Below are positions 25,272 to 33,874 of a stretch of 64,000 bases of DNA, in pieces (within the stretch, counting starts at the first letter, position 1; every line of letters begins with the position of its first letter). A program made the position numbers and the translations under genes. Where the stretch lies: NCBI RefSeq assembly GCF_019278565.1, contig NZ_CP058988.1:868001-932000 (forward strand). The letters run 5' to 3'. Under the pieces are notes generated by a model, which was given only the letters and a program-made list of their open reading frames with translations, made no database searches and was not told the origin of the DNA. Origin of the DNA: Cellulophaga sp. HaHa_2_95 (GTDB taxonomy: Bacteria; Bacteroidota; Bacteroidia; Flavobacteriales; Flavobacteriaceae).

Positions 25272-28142
25272 ATGAAAATGAAAACAAAAAAATCTTTAAA
25301 ATTTATGCTATTCCTGCTTTTTGTTGCTTGTAGCAGTATAGTGGTCAATGCTCAAAATGGCAATGTGGAAGGTACAATCTCTGATGAAAACGGATTAATT
25401 GTGCCCGGGGCTACCGTACTTATTCCGTCCTTAAAAAAGGGAGTGGTGTCCGACTTTGATGGTCACTTTTCTTTTGTTCAAATTCCGGCGGGTACCCATT
25501 TGCTCACTATTTCATATTTAGGGTATGGAGATATGGATCAAGTGGTAACTGTTTTAGAAAATAAGACCACATCTGTTCAGTTTTCTATTGCACCCAAAAG
25601 TTTGGAGTTAGAAGGAGTAGAAGTGGTAAGTTACGGTTTGAGCAGTCAAGCTAAAGCCTTAAATACTCAAAAAAATAATATGAATATTACCAATGTGGTC
25701 TCAACAGATCAGATAGGTAAGTTTCCAGATTCGAACATTGGTGATGCTGTAAAACGTATTCCAGGTATCACCATGCAGGTAGATCAGGGAGAGGCACGCA
25801 ACATTATTATTCGTGGATTATCTCCGCAATTAAATTCGGTAACCTTAAATGGTAGCCGTGTGCCTTCTGCTGAAGGAGATAATAGAAATGTGCAGATGGA
25901 TTTAATTCCAGCAGATATGATTCAGACCATTGAGGTAAGTAAGGCGGTTACTCCAGATATGGATGCTGATGCATTGGGAGGTTCTGTAAATTTGATTACT
26001 AAAACGTCACCACAAGGATTTAGGCTTTCGGCAACAGCGGGTTCAGGGGTAAATTTTATTACAGATAAGCCCATCTATAATGGTTCCTTTCTTCTAGGAG
26101 ATAGGAGTGATAATGGTAAATTTGGTTGGATGGTTTCTGCATCTTATAATAATAATGATTTTGGGTCTGATAATGTTGAGGCAGAGTGGACCGATGAATT
26201 TGAGTATAATACAGGGGTAGATGATGCTGATGGGGAGCCTATTTTGGAAGAAGTAGCGGTAGATCCTTATACGAATGTTTTTGAACAGCGAGAATATTTG
26301 GTGCAACGGGTAAGACGTAGCTTTTCTGCAAATATGGATTACAAAATAGATGGGAATAATACACTCTTTTTAAAGAGCATATATAACTGGAGAGATGATA
26401 GAGAGAATCGATTTAGGCTTCAAAGTGAAATTTTAGATGCGGAAGATATAGCGCTAGGAGATTTTACAATAACGGACGGAATTCCAACTATGTTTCCTGC
26501 TGAAGTGGCTCGTGAGACGAAAGGGGGTATTGATAATAAAAGAAACAAAAACAGACGTTTAGAAGATCAGCGTATGCAAAACTATAGCCTTGGAGGTAAG
26601 CATCTGTGGGGTGATCTAAAAGTGGATTGGATGACCTCTTTTGCTAAGGCTTCTGAGGAACGATTAAATGAGCGTTATTTTGTATTTGCTTCTGAGTATG
26701 TCGTTTCAAATGATAATACGGACACACGTTTCCCTATAATGACGGCTACCAATGCTTCTGATGCATCTTTAGAGAATTTTGAATATGATGAAATAACCGA
26801 AGAGAATCAGTTTACCAAAGAGGAAGATTTTAATGTGTTTGTAAATTTTGAATTGCCAACAGATTTCTTTGGGCAGGGTGATGGTACACTGAAGTTTGGT
26901 GCTAGAGCCCGAATGAAAACAAAGTTACGTGAAAATGATTTTTTTGAGTATCATTTGGAAGACGACTATCCAACACTAGCTTCAACGGTTACTAGAAATA
27001 TCTCTCATGCTGATTTTTTAGCGGGGAGCAAATATCAGATAGGCTCTTTTGTAGATGAGGAGTGGTTAGGTTCTTTAAATCTTGTGAATGGCGAGGCTAT
27101 TCCGGATGAGTTTTTGAGAGAAAATTATACGGTAGACGAGAATGTTTTTGCAGGATATGTCATGGCAAATCAAAAACTATCTGAAAATTTAGGAATGCTT
27201 TTTGGGGTGCGTTTGGAGCATACAGAAGTAACCGCTATAGGAAACCGAATTGCAGATGAAGAAAATTTAGAAGGTGAGATAACGGCAGAAAGCTCCTATA
27301 CTAACGTAATGCCTGGAGTGCATTTTAAATATACGGTTTCTGATGCTACCGTGCTGCGTTTGGCATGGACAAATACCTTGGCAAGACCAAATTATGCAGA
27401 TCTGGTCCCTTCTGTAGATGTAGTTTCTGGAGATGAAGAAATTGTATTAGGGAATCCAAACTTGGAAGCAACAACCGCAATGAATTTTGATTTGATGGCA
27501 GAACATTATTTTGAAAGTTTAGGCTTGCTTTCTGGGGGTCTGTTTTACAAAAATATTGATAACTTCATCTATACTTTTGTAGGGGAAACTACAGATGATA
27601 CGTATGGGGCAGGTACTGCAGGATATGATATTTTTCAGCCGTTAAATGGCGAGGGTGCTAGCATATTTGGCGCCGAATTTGCTTTTCAGCGCCAATTAGA
27701 TTTCTTACCTGGTTTTGCTAGAAATTTTAGTGTGTATCTTAATTATACCTTTATCACGTCTGCGGCAAATGGTATCATGAATGAGGACGGTGATGAAAGA
27801 GACGATGTAGACTTGCCTAATACGACCCCTAATACTTTTAATGCTTCCTTGGCGTATAATGATAAAAGGTTCTCCGCCAGATTATCAGGAAATTTTACAG
27901 ACGCTTATATTGATGAGCTAGGAGGAAATGATTTTGAGGATCGTTATTATGATACTCAGTTTTTCTTAGATTTTAATACTAGTTATAAGGTGAGTGCTGG
28001 CCTTAGCATATATGCCGATATTAACAATATTACGAATCAACCCCTACGCTATTTCCAAGGCGTAAAAGAACGGACGCAGCAGATGGAGTACTACGGACAG
28101 CGTTTTACTATTGGATTAAAATATGACTTGTTTAAAAAGTAA
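25272..28142 (+). CDS. TonB-dependent outer-membrane receptor (phytate locus)
   Basis: This is a 956-residue receptor. After the signal peptide (to VVNAQ, about 28 residues) comes a carboxypeptidase-D-like domain (30-115, GNVEGTISDENGLIVPGATV), then the plug (about 140-250, GDAVKRIPGITMQVDQGEA and NIIIRGLSPQLNSVTLNG). A long 22-strand type barrel ends FTIGLKYDLFKK. It should import a ligand across the outer membrane using TonB energy. No SusD partner is present, so a small ligand is more likely than a glycan. A beta-propeller phytase gene follows, and phytate or an inositol phosphate product is the best guess for the ligand. Confidence 0.9.
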   Translation: MKMKTKKSLKFMLFLLFVACSSIVVNAQNGNVEGTISDENGLIVPGATVLIPSLKKGVVSDFDGHFSFVQIPAGTHLLTISYLGYGDMDQVVTVLENKTTSVQFSIAPKSLELEGVEVVSYGLSSQAKALNTQKNNMNITNVVSTDQIGKFPDSNIGDAVKRIPGITMQVDQGEARNIIIRGLSPQLNSVTLNGSRVPSAEGDNRNVQMDLIPADMIQTIEVSKAVTPDMDADALGGSVNLITKTSPQGFRLSATAGSGVNFITDKPIYNGSFLLGDRSDNGKFGWMVSASYNNNDFGSDNVEAEWTDEFEYNTGVDDADGEPILEEVAVDPYTNVFEQREYLVQRVRRSFSANMDYKIDGNNTLFLKSIYNWRDDRENRFRLQSEILDAEDIALGDFTITDGIPTMFPAEVARETKGGIDNKRNKNRRLEDQRMQNYSLGGKHLWGDLKVDWMTSFAKASEERLNERYFVFASEYVVSNDNTDTRFPIMTATNASDASLENFEYDEITEENQFTKEEDFNVFVNFELPTDFFGQGDGTLKFGARARMKTKLRENDFFEYHLEDDYPTLASTVTRNISHADFLAGSKYQIGSFVDEEWLGSLNLVNGEAIPDEFLRENYTVDENVFAGYVMANQKLSENLGMLFGVRLEHTEVTAIGNRIADEENLEGEITAESSYTNVMPGVHFKYTVSDATVLRLAWTNTLARPNYADLVPSVDVVSGDEEIVLGNPNLEATTAMNFDLMAEHYFESLGLLSGGLFYKNIDNFIYTFVGETTDDTYGAGTAGYDIFQPLNGEGASIFGAEFAFQRQLDFLPGFARNFSVYLNYTFITSAANGIMNEDGDERDDVDLPNTTPNTFNASLAYNDKRFSARLSGNFTDAYIDELGGNDFEDRYYDTQFFLDFNTSYKVSAGLSIYADINNITNQPLRYFQGVKERTQQMEYYGQRFTIGLKYDLFKK

Positions 28143-28176
28143 CCGTTTTAAGTGTATTTCAATTAAAGAAAGTAAG

Positions 28177-29202
28177 ATGAAAAAAATAGTAGTATATAGC
28201 GTATGGTCCTTTTTGGTAATGAGCGCATGTAAGTCAGATAAATTACCTGCAGTGGCTCCAGATGTTAAGACCGAAAAAACTTTAAATGATACGGATGACC
28301 CTGCTATCTGGATAAACCCCACTGATGCCTCAAAAAGTATTGTTTTTGGTACAGATAAGGAAACGAATGGTGCTGTATATGCATTTGATTTACAAGGTAA
28401 AATTATAGCGAGTAAGACCATTAGAGATATAAAACGGCCTAATAATGTAGATCTTGCCTATGGTTTTAAGTTAAACGATTCTTTAAAGACCGATGTTCTT
28501 TTGTTTACGGAACGTGAAAAAAATCAAATTAGAATGTTTTCCGTGCCAGCTATGAATCCCTTAGATAATGGCGGATTCAAAGTTTTTGAAGATGAAGGAA
28601 ACTCAGCGTTTACATATCCCATGGGAATTAGCTTATATTCTTCACCTAAAGATGGCGCTTTGTATGCTATTGTAGGGCGTAAGGCAGGGCCAGAACTAGG
28701 ATATTTGTATCAGTATAAAATTTCAGCCGATACATTGGGTGTGGTAAAATCTTCTTTAGTTCGGAAATTTGGAAAATTTAGTGGTAAAAAAGAGATTGAG
28801 GCTATCGCTGTAGATTCGGAATTAGGTTTTGTTTATTATTCTGATGAACAACACGGTATCCGTAAATATTATGCAGAACCTACCATGGGTGATGACGAGC
28901 TTGGCTGTTTTGGAGGAGCTCTTTTTCAAGAAGATATAGAAGGTATTGCTCTTGCGCGTTACAAAGATGGTACGGGCTATATAATAGTATCAGATCAGCA
29001 GAAAGGACAGTTCAATATTTTTTCTAGAACTACAAATGAATTTATAAAAGCAGTTAATTTATCAACCTTAGAGACTGATGGTTGTGATGTGGTAACAGTG
29101 CCTTTAAATGCAACCTTTAAAAACGGTCTTTTTGTGGCAATGAATGATGAGAAAGATTTCTTTTTCTATGATTTGGCCAAATTGGGATTGGAACGACAAT
29201 AA
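28177..29202 (+). CDS. Beta-propeller phytase, lipoprotein
   Basis: This 341-residue lipoprotein has its lipobox cysteine at 18 (LVMSAC). The mature part follows the 3-phytase/beta-propeller phytase pattern: TDDPAIWINPTDASKSIVFGTDKE, RPNNVDLAYGF, GRKAGPELGYLYQY, KEIEAIAVDSELGFVYYSDE and EGIALARYKDGTGYIIVSDQ. The many acidic residues are those that bind calcium and phosphate. It should release phosphate from myo-inositol hexakisphosphate at the cell surface or in the periplasm. A reading from 28123 would add 18 residues, but the ATG at 28177 starts exactly at the signal peptide. It lies 34 nt after the receptor gene. Confidence 0.88.
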   Translation: MKKIVVYSVWSFLVMSACKSDKLPAVAPDVKTEKTLNDTDDPAIWINPTDASKSIVFGTDKETNGAVYAFDLQGKIIASKTIRDIKRPNNVDLAYGFKLNDSLKTDVLLFTEREKNQIRMFSVPAMNPLDNGGFKVFEDEGNSAFTYPMGISLYSSPKDGALYAIVGRKAGPELGYLYQYKISADTLGVVKSSLVRKFGKFSGKKEIEAIAVDSELGFVYYSDEQHGIRKYYAEPTMGDDELGCFGGALFQEDIEGIALARYKDGTGYIIVSDQQKGQFNIFSRTTNEFIKAVNLSTLETDGCDVVTVPLNATFKNGLFVAMNDEKDFFFYDLAKLGLERQ

Positions 29203-29216
29203 ATAAAGGGAATATA

Positions 29217-29250
29217 ATAAGGGCTAACTTTTATAGTTAGCCCTTATTAA
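29217..29250. terminator. Bidirectional terminator between phytase and SDR genes
   Basis: ATAAGGGCTAACT (29217-29229) pairs perfectly with AGTTAGCCCTTAT (29235-29247) around TTTAT. The AT-rich base of the stem gives T-rich ends on both strands. Both converging genes end next to it. Confidence 0.85.
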
Positions 29251-29252
29251 TT

Positions 29253-30359
29253 TTACCATTTCTGATTTCTAAATTTCTTACCTCTTGCAAAAGTTACCGT
29301 TTCTGATAGATAATCCTCAAGATTATATTCTGGAATGGGTAAGATGCTTTCTAGAAGTGTCGTGTCCCACTCATGAGGTTTTGAGGTCATATAGGGGTGT
29401 AAATGAACACCTATGGTTTCATAATAAAAAGCTTCCAGTTTAGATGTGAAACCTGTAGAAGCGTTAATGAGGTCTTCTGTAAATGAGAAGTTGGTGTATT
29501 CAACAGCTTCTAATATTTTGGCGATACCTTTCATCATATTGGTCTCTTTAGAGTGTACAATATTTAATTGTTCAATATCTGTAGCAATTACTTTAGCGAT
29601 GACTTGTGCGGCATAATCTGTAGGGATAATATTTAATCCCGTAGTGGCCGTGGTGGTAATACGTACGGCATCATCTGAGCCGTTGTTGTTAAAAAACTTT
29701 GCAAAGAGATAGAATACCATATACTTAGAAATAAAGTAATTTGGACTTTCCGTGATGTTGCCTCCAAGGACACTCGGTCTTAGTATTTGTATCGGAATGT
29801 TTTTTTCTTTTCCAGCTTCAATTAAGAATTTCTCAGAAGCATGCTTGGAAGCTTCATAGTGATTGCGATAATTTTCGCCCTTTAATATGCTGTAATCGTT
29901 TTTAATAAGTCCGCCAATATTCCCTGCGGCAAATGCAGTACTTATATAGACAAATTTAGTAATGTGTTTATAGAACGCATAAAAGATGTCTTTGGTGAAT
30001 TGTAAGTTTTCTTTGAAAATTTCTTGTTTTGCATTGGGGTCTGTAGATAGGTTTACAAAACCGGCAGAGTGAATAAAATAATCAATATGATTTTTGGAGC
30101 CTAAAAAAGAAGCTGGATTTAATAATTCATCGGCATCAATGACGCTAATCTTATTAAAAACCTCTGCTAGGTTATTCTTAATAAACTCTGGAGCATATTC
30201 GCTTGTAATCACATTTTTAATGCGATTTTCAGGAGATATTGTGGCTCTTTTTCGAACAGGAAGATAAATACGTTCGATAGTGTCAAAGCGCTGTTCTATG
30301 AGAGAAAATAATACTCTAGAACCTAATGTTCCAGTTGCTCCCGTTAAAAGTATGTTCAT
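29253..30359 (-). CDS. Extended SDR, acyl-thioester reductase-like (NAD_binding_4)
   Basis: This is a 368-residue soluble protein with a Rossmann glycine motif, GATGTLGSRV, at 7-16. It also has the male-sterility/fatty acyl reductase type segments DYFIHSAGFVNL, FVYISTAFAAG and the catalytic pair Tyr-x-x-x-Lys in HYEASKHASEK. That family reduces acyl-CoA or acyl-ACP thioesters, or acts on related NAD(P)-bound substrates. The protein is a stand-alone reductase domain without carrier or adenylation domains. The substrate cannot be told; some flavobacterial relatives are annotated simply as NAD-dependent epimerases. Confidence 0.75.
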   Translation of the reverse strand: MNILLTGATGTLGSRVLFSLIEQRFDTIERIYLPVRKRATISPENRIKNVITSEYAPEFIKNNLAEVFNKISVIDADELLNPASFLGSKNHIDYFIHSAGFVNLSTDPNAKQEIFKENLQFTKDIFYAFYKHITKFVYISTAFAAGNIGGLIKNDYSILKGENYRNHYEASKHASEKFLIEAGKEKNIPIQILRPSVLGGNITESPNYFISKYMVFYLFAKFFNNNGSDDAVRITTTATTGLNIIPTDYAAQVIAKVIATDIEQLNIVHSKETNMMKGIAKILEAVEYTNFSFTEDLINASTGFTSKLEAFYYETIGVHLHPYMTSKPHEWDTTLLESILPIPEYNLEDYLSETVTFARGKKFRNQKW

Positions 30360-30380
30360 TTGTTTGGTGGTCTAAGCGTA

Positions 30381-30427
30381 AAAAATCAAAAATCCTTATT
30401 TCATGATAAAATAAGGATTTTGATTTT
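30381..30427 (-). terminator. Terminator of ahcY
   Basis: A long stem formed by AAAATCAAAAATCCTTATT and AAATAAGGATTTTGATTTT (with one bulged A) lies between the ahcY stop and the SDR start. The reverse strand gives a T-rich tail. Confidence 0.8.
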
Positions 30428-30441
30428 AATAGTTCAATGTT

Positions 30442-31758
30442 CTAGTACCTATAGTATTCAGGCTTAAATGGACCTTCAACTTTAACACCTATATATGATG
30501 CTTGTTCTGGCTTTAATTCTGTAAGTTCTACACCTAAACGAGCTAAGTGTAAAGCAGCTACTTTTTCATCTAAATGCTTAGGCAGCATGTAAACTTCGTT
30601 CTTATATTTATCATTGTGGTTCCAAAGTTCTATTTGAGCTAGCGTTTGGTTAGTAAATGAGTTACTCATTACAAAACTAGGGTGCCCAGTTGCGCAACCT
30701 AAGTTTACTAAACGTCCTTCTGCTAATAAAACAATATCAGAACCATCAATAGTATATTTATCTACTTGAGGTTTAATTTCATCTTTTGTATGACCGTAGT
30801 TTTTGTTCAACCAAGCCATGTCAATCTCATTATCAAAATGGCCAATATTACAAACGATAACTTTGTCTTTCATTGCTTGAAAATGCTCTCCGCGAATAAT
30901 ATCTTTATTCCCTGTAGTCGTGATGACGATATCTGCATTACCAACAACAGTTTCTAGCTTTTTAACTTCAAAACCATCCATTGCCGCTTGTAAAGCGCAA
31001 ATAGGGTCAATTTCTGTAACGGTAACAATAGAACCAGCTCCTTTAAACGAAGCAGCAGTACCTTTACCAACATCACCGTAACCGGCAACTACTACTCTTT
31101 TACCAGCAAGCATAGTATCTGTTGCTCTTCTAATAGCATCTACAGCACTCTCACGACAACCATATTTGTTATCAAATTTAGATTTAGTAACAGAGTCATT
31201 TACATTTATAGCAGGCATTGGAAGCGTACCATTTTTAACCCTTTCGTAAAGTCTATGAACTCCTGTAGTTGTTTCTTCAGATAAACCTTTAATACCTTCC
31301 GCAAGCTCAGGGTATCTATCTAAAACCATGTTGGTTAAATCACCACCATCATCTAAAATCATGTTTAGTGGCTTACGATCTTCACCAAAGAATAATGTTT
31401 GTTCAATACACCAGTCAAATTCCTCCTCGTTCATACCTTTCCAAGCATAAACAGGAACTCCTGCAGCAGCAATAGCAGCAGCAGCCTGATCTTGTGTTGA
31501 GAAAATGTTACAAGAACTCCAAGTTACTTCAGCGCCAAGGGCAACTAAAGTTTCTATAAGAACTGCTGTTTGAATGGTCATGTGTAAACAACCAGCAATA
31601 CGTGCACCTTTTAAAGGTTGCTCGTCTTTGTATTCTTCTCTTAATGACATTAATCCTGGCATTTCAGCCTCTGCCAAATTAATCTCTTTTCTACCCCAAT
31701 CTGCTAGAGTAATGTCTTTTACCTTGTTCGGTATATAAGAAACAGTTTTAGTGCTCAT
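30442..31758 (-). CDS. ahcY: Adenosylhomocysteinase
   Basis: This 438-residue enzyme hydrolyses S-adenosylhomocysteine to adenosine and homocysteine, clearing the product of methylation. Family segments are [19 protein letters not shown] near 53-71, [21 protein letters not shown] (substrate and NAD site), the Rossmann motif AGYGDVGKG, and the C-terminal KPEYYRY that reaches into the neighbouring subunit. NAD-bound homotetramer, cytosolic. The gene has its own promoter with a hairpin at the expected mRNA 5' end, and a strong terminator. Confidence 0.97.
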   Translation of the reverse strand: MSTKTVSYIPNKVKDITLADWGRKEINLAEAEMPGLMSLREEYKDEQPLKGARIAGCLHMTIQTAVLIETLVALGAEVTWSSCNIFSTQDQAAAAIAAAGVPVYAWKGMNEEEFDWCIEQTLFFGEDRKPLNMILDDGGDLTNMVLDRYPELAEGIKGLSEETTTGVHRLYERVKNGTLPMPAINVNDSVTKSKFDNKYGCRESAVDAIRRATDTMLAGKRVVVAGYGDVGKGTAASFKGAGSIVTVTEIDPICALQAAMDGFEVKKLETVVGNADIVITTTGNKDIIRGEHFQAMKDKVIVCNIGHFDNEIDMAWLNKNYGHTKDEIKPQVDKYTIDGSDIVLLAEGRLVNLGCATGHPSFVMSNSFTNQTLAQIELWNHNDKYKNEVYMLPKHLDEKVAALHLARLGVELTELKPEQASYIGVKVEGPFKPEYYRY

Positions 31759-31796
31759 ATCCTTTTTTATTTTTACTTTCGTTAAATAGCAATTTT

Positions 31797-31826
31797 ATCA
31801 CTAAGAATTTAGTGATTGCAAAGGTA
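31797..31826 (-). promoter_or_regulatory. ahcY promoter core and 5'-end hairpin
   Basis: On the reverse strand TACCTTTG (31819-31826) matches TAnnTTTG. Just downstream, ATCACTAA and TTAGTGAT (31797-31816, loop of 4) form a perfect 8-bp stem that would lie at or next to the mRNA 5' end. Confidence 0.55.
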
Positions 31827-31834
31827 CTAAAGCA

Positions 31835-32467
31835 ATGCCTCTTTACAAAACAATTACGGTAACACCTAGCATAACAGTTTTTATCTGGCAAGTAACAGAG
31901 TCTGAGGACCAACTGGCTAAGGGAATTATACTTACAGATAACTGTGCAAACAGATTAGCAGGTATGAAGTCTGAAGCGCATAGAAGAGGTTTTTTAAGTA
32001 TTAGACACTTATTGGCAGAGGCTGGTTATACGGGTCATAACTTATATTATGATGCGAATGGCAAACCACATTTAAATGATGGGAACCATATTTCTATAAC
32101 GCATTCCCATGATTTTACAGGAATAATTGTAGCGCTAACAGATGAGGTAGGGATTGATATTGAGTTGCAGCGCGATAAAATAATGAAAATTGCACATAAA
32201 TTTACACAACCAGAAGAATACAGGACACTTGCAAATGCTGACGCTATCATCCGAAAATTAACCATTGTTTGGGGGGCCAAAGAGGCGATATATAAAATCT
32301 ACTCAGAAAAAGGCTTAAGTTTTTTGCAGCATATTGATGTTAAAGAATTTGATTTGGAAGACGAAGAATCTATTGCCGAGATTATGTATCAAGGAAAAAA
32401 CTCTTCGTATTCGGTAGATTTTTTAGAATTTGAAGGCTACACCTGTGTATACTCTGTTAAACTATAA
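31835..32467 (+). CDS. 4'-phosphopantetheinyl transferase superfamily protein
   Basis: This 210-residue Sfp-type enzyme transfers phosphopantetheine from CoA to a serine on a carrier protein. The two magnesium-binding motifs are visible: VGIDIELQRDK (the G-x-D motif) and WGAKEAIYKIYSEKGLSF (the W-x-KEA motif). At 210 residues it is nearer to the Sfp than to the short AcpS class, although it could still serve fatty-acid ACP. It starts 77 nt from the divergent ahcY and is followed 7 nt later by a thiamine-binding-like gene, so it may head that operon. Confidence 0.85.
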   Translation: MPLYKTITVTPSITVFIWQVTESEDQLAKGIILTDNCANRLAGMKSEAHRRGFLSIRHLLAEAGYTGHNLYYDANGKPHLNDGNHISITHSHDFTGIIVALTDEVGIDIELQRDKIMKIAHKFTQPEEYRTLANADAIIRKLTIVWGAKEAIYKIYSEKGLSFLQHIDVKEFDLEDEESIAEIMYQGKNSSYSVDFLEFEGYTCVYSVKL

Positions 32468-32473
32468 CATAAA

Positions 32474-32734
32474 ATGAATATTTCTGTTGAGCTCACGCTT
32501 TCCCCTTTACAAGATACTTTTGAACCTATAATTATCGCGTTTATAAAAAAGCTTAGAGATTCTGGTTTAACAGTATTAGAAAACCCGCTCAGTACGCAAG
32601 TGTATGGGGAATATGATGTAGTAATGTCTTTTCTCCAAAACGAAATAAAAGAAGCTTTTGAGCTCATGGATAATGGCCTGTTGTTTATGAAAATTGTAAA
32701 ATCAGACAGGAGCGATTATGAGCCCCATTTTTAA
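32474..32734 (+). CDS. Thiamine-binding-like protein (MTH1187/YkoF family)
   Basis: This is an 86-residue soluble protein with one ferredoxin-like alpha/beta unit: VELTLSPLQDTFEPIIIAFI, then a helix and the strand STQVYGEYDVVMSFLQNEI. This is the small YKOF/MTH1187 (Thiamine_BP) family, whose members bind thiamine or related molecules. The gene overlaps the PnuC-like transporter gene by 17 nt. That tight linkage is why the transporter may handle thiamine rather than nicotinamide riboside. Confidence 0.75.
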   Translation: MNISVELTLSPLQDTFEPIIIAFIKKLRDSGLTVLENPLSTQVYGEYDVVMSFLQNEIKEAFELMDNGLLFMKIVKSDRSDYEPHF

Positions 32735-33347
32735 TTTTTTCTTTGAACAATACGCGCAGTATGAAACACATCATATTGTTTTAGAAATTGTTGCTGTAAT
32801 TTTCGGGCTTCTATCGGTCGTATTCTCTAAACAGAATAATATACTAGTCTATCCAGCGGGTATGTTTAGTACGGCAATCTTTGTATACCTATTAGCTATT
32901 TGGGGGCTTTTGGGAGATATGATGATAAATGTATACTATTTTATCATGAGTGTGTATGGCTGGTACGTATGGACGCGGAAGGTAGATAATGAACATACTA
33001 CTCCTATATCCAAAACAACAGTTAAAGAACACAAAATAGCTGCTATTATCTTTTTTTCTACCATTGTTTTTGTATTTGTTGTGTACCAAATTTTTGATAA
33101 GTGGACTAGCTGGACTGCTTATGTTGATACTGTAACTACAGCCATCTTTTTTGTTGGAATGTGGTTGATGGCAAAACGGAAAGTGGAAAATTGGTTATAT
33201 TGGATCATCGGAGATATAATCTCAGTTCCCCTATATTTTTACAAAGGCTTTACATTCACAAGCCTTCAGTACCTTATATTTACATTTATTGCAATTTTTG
33301 GATATGCTGCATGGAAGAAAACTTTAAACAAGAACCTTCAGACGTAA
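32718..33347 (+). CDS. PnuC-family vitamin transporter (nicotinamide riboside or thiamine type)
   Basis: This 209-residue membrane protein has seven predicted hydrophobic segments. It carries the PnuC pattern: SVVFSKQNNILVYPAGMFST, YYFIMSVYGWYVWTRK (the W-x-x-W region of the substrate site) and WLYWIIGDIISVPLYFYKG. PnuC proteins are facilitators that rely on phosphorylation of the imported vitamin inside the cell. The next gene, a NadR-like kinase overlapping by 37 nt, fits that trapping role. The flanking thiamine-binding-like gene favours the PnuT (thiamine) subtype, but sequence alone does not decide. Confidence 0.85.
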   Translation: MSPIFNFFFEQYAQYETHHIVLEIVAVIFGLLSVVFSKQNNILVYPAGMFSTAIFVYLLAIWGLLGDMMINVYYFIMSVYGWYVWTRKVDNEHTTPISKTTVKEHKIAAIIFFSTIVFVFVVYQIFDKWTSWTAYVDTVTTAIFFVGMWLMAKRKVENWLYWIIGDIISVPLYFYKGFTFTSLQYLIFTFIAIFGYAAWKKTLNKNLQT

Positions 33348-33874
33348 TAAAAATCGTTTTATTCGGGCCTGAATCTACAGGGAAAACCACTTTGTCCGGA
33401 CAACTGGCGCGTTATTATAACTCGGTTTGGGTACCAGAATATGCAAGAGAATATTTGCAGGATAAATGGAACGAAGAAAAAAAAACATGTGAGCCCAAAG
33501 ATTTACTGCCTATTGCGGCGGGTCAAATGAAATTAGAAAACAAGCTTGCTAAAAAAGCTAATAAAGTTTTGATTTGCGATACTGATTTATTGGAAACCAA
33601 AGTATATTCGGAGGCGTATTATATTGGCCATTGCGATCCCGTTTTAGATAAGTATGCACTTCAGAACACCTATGATCTTTATTTTTTAACTTATATTGAT
33701 GTACCGTGGGAAGAAGATGATTTGAGGGACAAACCCTTAGAGCGAGAGAAAATGTTTCAATATTTTAAAGATACGTTAGATAGGTATAACCGCAAATATA
33801 TCATATTAAAAGGCGATAAAGCAACTAGATTAAGAACAGCAATAGAACACATAAATACACTATTAGACCAATGA
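33311..33874 (+). CDS. NadR-like P-loop kinase (vitamin kinase)
   Basis: This 187-residue AAA/P-loop protein has Walker A GPESTGKT at 19-26, the following VWVPEYAREYL, and CDTDLLETKVYSEAYYIG. These match the ribosylnicotinamide-kinase domain of NadR. It lacks the N-terminal HTH and the nucleotidyltransferase domain of full NadR. The ATG at 33311 lies within the end of the PnuC gene; an upstream reading would only add residues from another frame. It is predicted to phosphorylate the vitamin brought in by the PnuC-like protein, nicotinamide riboside or possibly thiamine. Confidence 0.8.
   Translation: MEENFKQEPSDVIKIVLFGPESTGKTTLSGQLARYYNSVWVPEYAREYLQDKWNEEKKTCEPKDLLPIAAGQMKLENKLAKKANKVLICDTDLLETKVYSEAYYIGHCDPVLDKYALQNTYDLYFLTYIDVPWEEDDLRDKPLEREKMFQYFKDTLDRYNRKYIILKGDKATRLRTAIEHINTLLDQ

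Noticed and set aside
30360..30441. The long stem downstream of ahcY as a small RNA gene
   Set aside because: Its position right after the stop, perfect stem and T-rich tail are explained by a terminator.
32467..32474. A TPP riboswitch ahead of the thiamine-binding-like/PnuC operon
   Set aside because: Only 7 nt separate it from the preceding gene and no aptamer blocks are visible.
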